Shown piece after piece: positions 61,141 to 64,000 of a DNA stretch of 64,000 nucleotides; within the stretch, counting starts at the first letter, position 1; the number at the start of each line of letters is the position of its first letter. A program made the position numbers and the translations under genes. Under the pieces are notes generated by a model, which saw nothing but the letters and a program-made list of their open reading frames with translations, was not told the origin of the DNA and made no database searches. Source of the stretch: Bacteroides sp. (lineage in GTDB: Bacteria > Bacteroidota > Bacteroidia > Bacteroidales > Bacteroidaceae); NCBI GenBank assembly GCA_017471925.1, contig JAFURM010000029.1, positions 1 to 64,000 on the forward strand. Direction: 5' to 3'.

Positions 61141-62092
61141 TTAGTGCGTCGGAGGGGACCCTCTCATACTTCTCATACGCTTCCACGATGCGGGTCACCA
61201 GTTTGTGGCGCACGATATCCTTCTTGTTCAGCTCGATGAAACTGATGCCTTTCACCCCTTTCAGGATGTGCAGGGCTTGCACAAGGCCTGACTTCTGTGA
61301 GGAGGGCAGGTCTATCTGTGTCATGTCGCCCGTCACAATCATCTTGGTGTTCATGCCCATGCGGGTGAGGAACATCTTGATTTGTGCCGAAGTGGTGTTC
61401 TGCGCTTCGTCCAGGATGACCACGGCGTCGTTCAGCGTGCGGCCGCGCATAAAGGCCAGGGGTGCAATCTGAATGATGTTCAGCTCCATGTACTCCTTCA
61501 GCTTGGCGGCGGGAATCATGTCTTGCAGGGCGTCATAGAGGGGCTGCAGATAGGGGTCTATCTTGTCCTTCATGTCACCGGGCAGGAAGCCCAGCTTCTC
61601 GCCGGCCTCCACGGCCGGGCGGCTTAGGATGATTTTCTTGATTTCCTTATTCTTCAGGGCGCGTACGGCCAGGGCAATGGCGGTGTAGGTCTTACCCGAA
61701 CCGGCAGGACCGATGGCAAACACCATGTCGTTCTTATTGAAGGCCTCTACCAGCTTCTGCTGGTTTTCGCTGCGGGGAATGATGGGCTTGCCGGTCACGC
61801 TGAACACGATGACGTCACCGCTCTTCTCGGCCTGCGGCTTGTTGCCCTTTATGATGTCTATGATGACCTCCTCTTTCAGGGAGTTGTACTCGGCACAATA
61901 CTTCTCTATCTTCGTGATGTTTTCCTCGAAGGCACACATCTCTTCCTCATCGCCCAATACCTTGATGACATTGCCGCGTGCCACGATGCGCAGCTTGGGA
62001 TACAGGGCTTTGATCAACTGCATGTTGGCATTGTTCACGCCGTAGAAGATGACGGGATCAATGTCTTCCAGAACAATCAGTTTCTCTATCAT
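61082..62092 (-). CDS. phoH: PhoH-like ATPase
   Basis: A 336-residue P-loop protein. An N-terminal KH-like segment (about residues 20-80) precedes the ATPase: Walker A IGPAGSGKTYTAIAL, Walker B AVVILDEAQNTT, then TRMGMNTKMIVTGDMTQIDLP. PhoH proteins are linked to RNA handling and phosphate stress; some act as RNA helicases or with the YbeZ-YbeY pair. The last 20 or so residues (SDALRAPSDSPRGGEEE and on) are encoded by an intergenic repeat and are probably not conserved. First gene of a six-gene operon with a TAACTTTG box 28 bp upstream. Confidence 0.93.
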   Translation of the reverse strand: MIEKLIVLEDIDPVIFYGVNNANMQLIKALYPKLRIVARGNVIKVLGDEEEMCAFEENITKIEKYCAEYNSLKEEVIIDIIKGNKPQAEKSGDVIVFSVTGKPIIPRSENQQKLVEAFNKNDMVFAIGPAGSGKTYTAIALAVRALKNKEIKKIILSRPAVEAGEKLGFLPGDMKDKIDPYLQPLYDALQDMIPAAKLKEYMELNIIQIAPLAFMRGRTLNDAVVILDEAQNTTSAQIKMFLTRMGMNTKMIVTGDMTQIDLPSSQKSGLVQALHILKGVKGISFIELNKKDIVRHKLVTRIVEAYEKYERVPSDALRAPSDSPRGGEEENSIPQE

Positions 62093-62119
62093 TCACTCCT
62101 TATTAGTTTTTAGAAGTCG

Positions 62120-62127
62120 CAAAGTTA
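62120..62127 (-). promoter_or_regulatory. -7 box (TAACTTTG) for the phoH operon
   Basis: Exact TAnnTTTG on the minus strand, 28 bp before the phoH start; no clear -33. Confidence 0.55.
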
Positions 62128-62295
62128 GTGAAAGGTTTTGAATACTTGCACGACCTGTCGGGCTATTTTTGTGCTTTTCCTGCAAAATTCTCCCGCGAGA
62201 GCAGCAGTTTCGTCTAAACTTTTTGCAGACGGGCTTGTTTATTAAGTCAGATTGAGTGAAAAAGATAACTAACCAACTAAACTGTTTTAGAGAAT

Positions 62296-63486
62296 ATGAA
62301 AAAAGGATTCATGCTACTGGCCTTGGCCGGTTTGTCTACTGTCGCCATGGCGCAGCAAAAGACGCAGATTGTAGAAGAGATTGACATCATCCAAGTGGAA
62401 GACAAGTATCAGGTCATCACCAACCCCTTCTGGAGCAACTGGTTCTTCAGCATCGGCGGAGGCGCATCGGTGCTGCTGGGCGATGAGGACCAGCACGGCA
62501 AGTTCGGCGACCGCATCAGCCCCACGCTGAACGTGGCGGTGGGCAAGTGGTTCACGCCGGGATTGGGATTGCGCCTGCAATACAGCGGCCTGCAGGCCAG
62601 GGGATTCACCTATGATGCCGGGGCACCCTACGTGCGTGGCACCCAGTTAGGCGACGGCTATTACAAGCAACGCTTCGACTATATGAACCTGCATGGCGAC
62701 GTGATGTTCAACCTGAACGCGCTCTTCGGCGGCTACAACCCCTATCGTGTCTATGAGGTCATCCCCTATCTCGGTGCGGGATTCACTTATAACTACACCA
62801 AGCCCCACCGCAAGTCTTTGGCTCTGAACGGCGGCATCATCAACCGTTTCCGCCTCTCCAATGCCGTAGACATCAATCTGGAGCTGAGCTTCATGGGCGT
62901 GGAAGACGACTTTGACGGCCAGGTGGGCGGCAGCCGTGGCTATGACGGCATGGTGAGCGCCAGCATCGGACTGACCTACCGCTTCCCCCGACGCGGATTC
63001 AGTCGTCCCACCCCGCAGATTATCTCACAGGTGGAACTGGCTGCCATGCAGGCCCAACTGGCCGAGATGGCTGCCGAGAACGCCCAGTTGCAGAGTGCCC
63101 TGAAGCAGGCCGAGAGCCAGCCGGTGGAGGAGATTACCGAAACGACCTATATCGTGCCGATGGACATTGCCACGCGCACCGTCTTCTTCAATATCGGTTC
63201 GGCCGAAATCTCTCCGCGCGAAGCCATGAACCTCTCCTATCTGGCTGAGGTGATGCAGAAGTATCCCGAGGCAACCTACACCGTGAACGGCTATGCCGAC
63301 TCGGCTACGGGCACACCGGAGTTCAACCAGGAACTGAGCCAGAAACGTGCCCAAGCCGTGGTGGATGTGCTGGTCAACCAATACGGCATCAGCGCCGACC
63401 GTCTCTCCATCGATGCCAATGGTGGCGTGGACAAGTTCGGTCAGCCCATCCTGAACCGTGTGGTACTGGTGGATTCTACAGAGTGA
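62296..63486 (+). CDS. OmpA family outer-membrane porin
   Basis: A 396-residue protein with a signal peptide ending AMA-QQ (19 residues). A beta-barrel domain covers about residues 45-235 (SIGGGASVLLGDEDQHG, GLRLQYSGLQARGFTYD, SIGLTYRFPRRGF), a short helical linker with AAMQAQLAEMAAENAQLQSA follows, and the OmpA/peptidoglycan-binding domain ends the protein (VFFNIGSAEISPREAMNLSY, NGYADSATGTPEFNQELSQK, VDVLVNQYGISADRL). It fixes the outer membrane to the wall and is likely abundant. Upstream, a TATTTTTG box at 62164 is possible but far (about 130 bp). The mature N-terminal Gln suits glutaminyl cyclase. Confidence 0.94.
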   Translation: MKKGFMLLALAGLSTVAMAQQKTQIVEEIDIIQVEDKYQVITNPFWSNWFFSIGGGASVLLGDEDQHGKFGDRISPTLNVAVGKWFTPGLGLRLQYSGLQARGFTYDAGAPYVRGTQLGDGYYKQRFDYMNLHGDVMFNLNALFGGYNPYRVYEVIPYLGAGFTYNYTKPHRKSLALNGGIINRFRLSNAVDINLELSFMGVEDDFDGQVGGSRGYDGMVSASIGLTYRFPRRGFSRPTPQIISQVELAAMQAQLAEMAAENAQLQSALKQAESQPVEEITETTYIVPMDIATRTVFFNIGSAEISPREAMNLSYLAEVMQKYPEATYTVNGYADSATGTPEFNQELSQKRAQAVVDVLVNQYGISADRLSIDANGGVDKFGQPILNRVVLVDSTE

Positions 63487-63505
63487 GTAAAGCCGAGTCA
63501 TTGAA

Positions 63506-63601
63506 TTTAGGCACGGATTACACGGATAAGCACGGTTAGATGATGACTGTTTGATATAAATAACAGATAATCAGTGCTTATCCGTGTAATCCGTGCCTAA
63601 A
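63506..63601. repeat. Inverted repeat element, 28-bp perfect arms (CACGGATTACACGGAT family)
   Basis: Arms 63506-63533 and 63574-63601 are exact reverse complements around 40 bp. The outer 22 bp equal those of the copy at 12913-13012. It lies between the convergent ompA and trpS genes. Confidence 0.88.
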
Positions 63602-63611
63602 AAACAATGAT

Positions 63612-64000
63612 TTAACAACTGAAACGCTTGGCCTGTTCGGCGATGAGTTCGGCGTCATCGAAGTAGTTTATCTTCATGGCGCGGCGCACCTCGTCGAGCG
63701 TGGCGGCGGCGGCTTCACGAGCCGTGTCACATCCCTTCTTCAGCATGTCGTAGATGGCGGGAATGTCCTTCTCGAACTCCTTGCGGCGGTTGCGGATGGG
63801 TTCCAGTTCCTCCTGCATGATGGCGGTGAGGAACTTTTTCACTTTCATGTCGCCCAGGCCGCCGCGTTGGTAGTGGGCCTTCAGCTCGGCCAGGTTGGGA
63901 TAGTCGGGCCAGTAGCGTTCAAAGTGTTCGGGACGGCAGAAGGCATCCAGATAGGTGAAGACGGTGTTGCCCTCTATCTGACCGGGGTCTTCCACGCGCA
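63612..64000 (-). CDS. trpS: Tryptophanyl-tRNA synthetase, C-terminal part (cut by window end)
   Basis: The frame continues past the right edge, so only about the last 129 residues are seen. VEDPGQIEGNTVFTYLDAF, FERYWPDYPNLAELKAHYQRGGLGDMKVKKFL and the helical end with PIRNRRKEFEKDI match the C-terminal anticodon-binding domain of class I TrpRS of the Bacteroidetes type. HIGH and KMSKS motifs lie outside the window. The stop is 10 bp from the inverted repeat. The GTG at 63995 is an internal Val, not a start. Confidence 0.92.
   Translation of the reverse strand, partial: RVEDPGQIEGNTVFTYLDAFCRPEHFERYWPDYPNLAELKAHYQRGGLGDMKVKKFLTAIMQEELEPIRNRRKEFEKDIPAIYDMLKKGCDTAREAAAATLDEVRRAMKINYFDDAELIAEQAKRFSC

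Overview
The window reads as a continuous piece of a Bacteroidales chromosome, most like a gut Bacteroides or close relative. The evidence is an Mfa-type (type V) fimbrial locus, outer-membrane lipoproteins with N-terminal lipoboxes, families typical of the order (DUF3575, DUF3868, DUF4491, DUF2975, DUF2807, long-form IspG, the viroplasmin plus RNase HI fusion, type II glutaminyl cyclase), and many upstream copies of the Bacteroidetes -7 box TAnnTTTG, six of them with a TTTG or TTTC -33 element 19 or 20 bp upstream. I support 57 protein genes (two cut by the window edges), one tRNA, one candidate small RNA and about ten repeat structures. No rRNA, CRISPR array, intact insertion sequence or prophage is visible.

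Layout. 1-0.7 kb: end of an Rpn-type nuclease/transposase gene. 0.9-12.6 kb, minus strand: a fimbrial operon reading DUF3575, DUF3868/OmpA-like protein, Mfa1 major pilin, Mfa2-like anchor, then two large tip/accessory lipoproteins. It has its own promoter and terminator, plus a hairpin with a U-rich tail between pilin and anchor. 13-20 kb: THUMP-like methyltransferase, CAU tRNA, Lrp regulator, two FKBP isomerases, a sirtuin, a candidate sRNA, and rbfA with a LolC/E-type permease. 20-30 kb: LTA-synthase-like sulfatase, GH3 glucosidase, CE1-type esterase, a HepT/MntA toxin-antitoxin pair, YgjP-like peptidase, head-GIN lipoprotein, and an ECF sigma factor with a candidate anti-sigma protein. 30-45 kb: argB/speA, aroK and rnhA facing away from each other, an MsbA-like exporter, a CotH lipoprotein, buk/ptb, LD-carboxypeptidase, glutaminyl cyclase, sufE, and a small membrane-protein operon with an XRE regulator and two palindromic operator candidates. 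45-62 kb, minus strand: three housekeeping operons, argS-rpoN-PAP2-gcvH-purE-ispG, purM-prfA-pyrF-lolD and phoH-purC-aroE-hydrolase-TPM-lemA. 62-64 kb: an OmpA-family porin and the end of trpS.

Most genes are ordinary core functions (purine, arginine, isoprenoid and shikimate synthesis; translation; envelope lipoprotein export). The accessory parts are the fimbrial locus, HepT/MntA, the XRE/CPBP/DUF2975 operon and the intergenic repeats. The fimbrial genes look mosaic: conserved N-terminal parts are GC-rich, while the pilin and the tip C-terminal halves are clearly more AT-rich. The observations I would follow first are the promoter- and terminator-bounded small RNA at about 17955-18200, the paired TTATCG-N5-CGATAA sites at 45061-45142, and the hairpin between mfa1 and mfa2. 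All calls come from reading the sequence; no database search was run.
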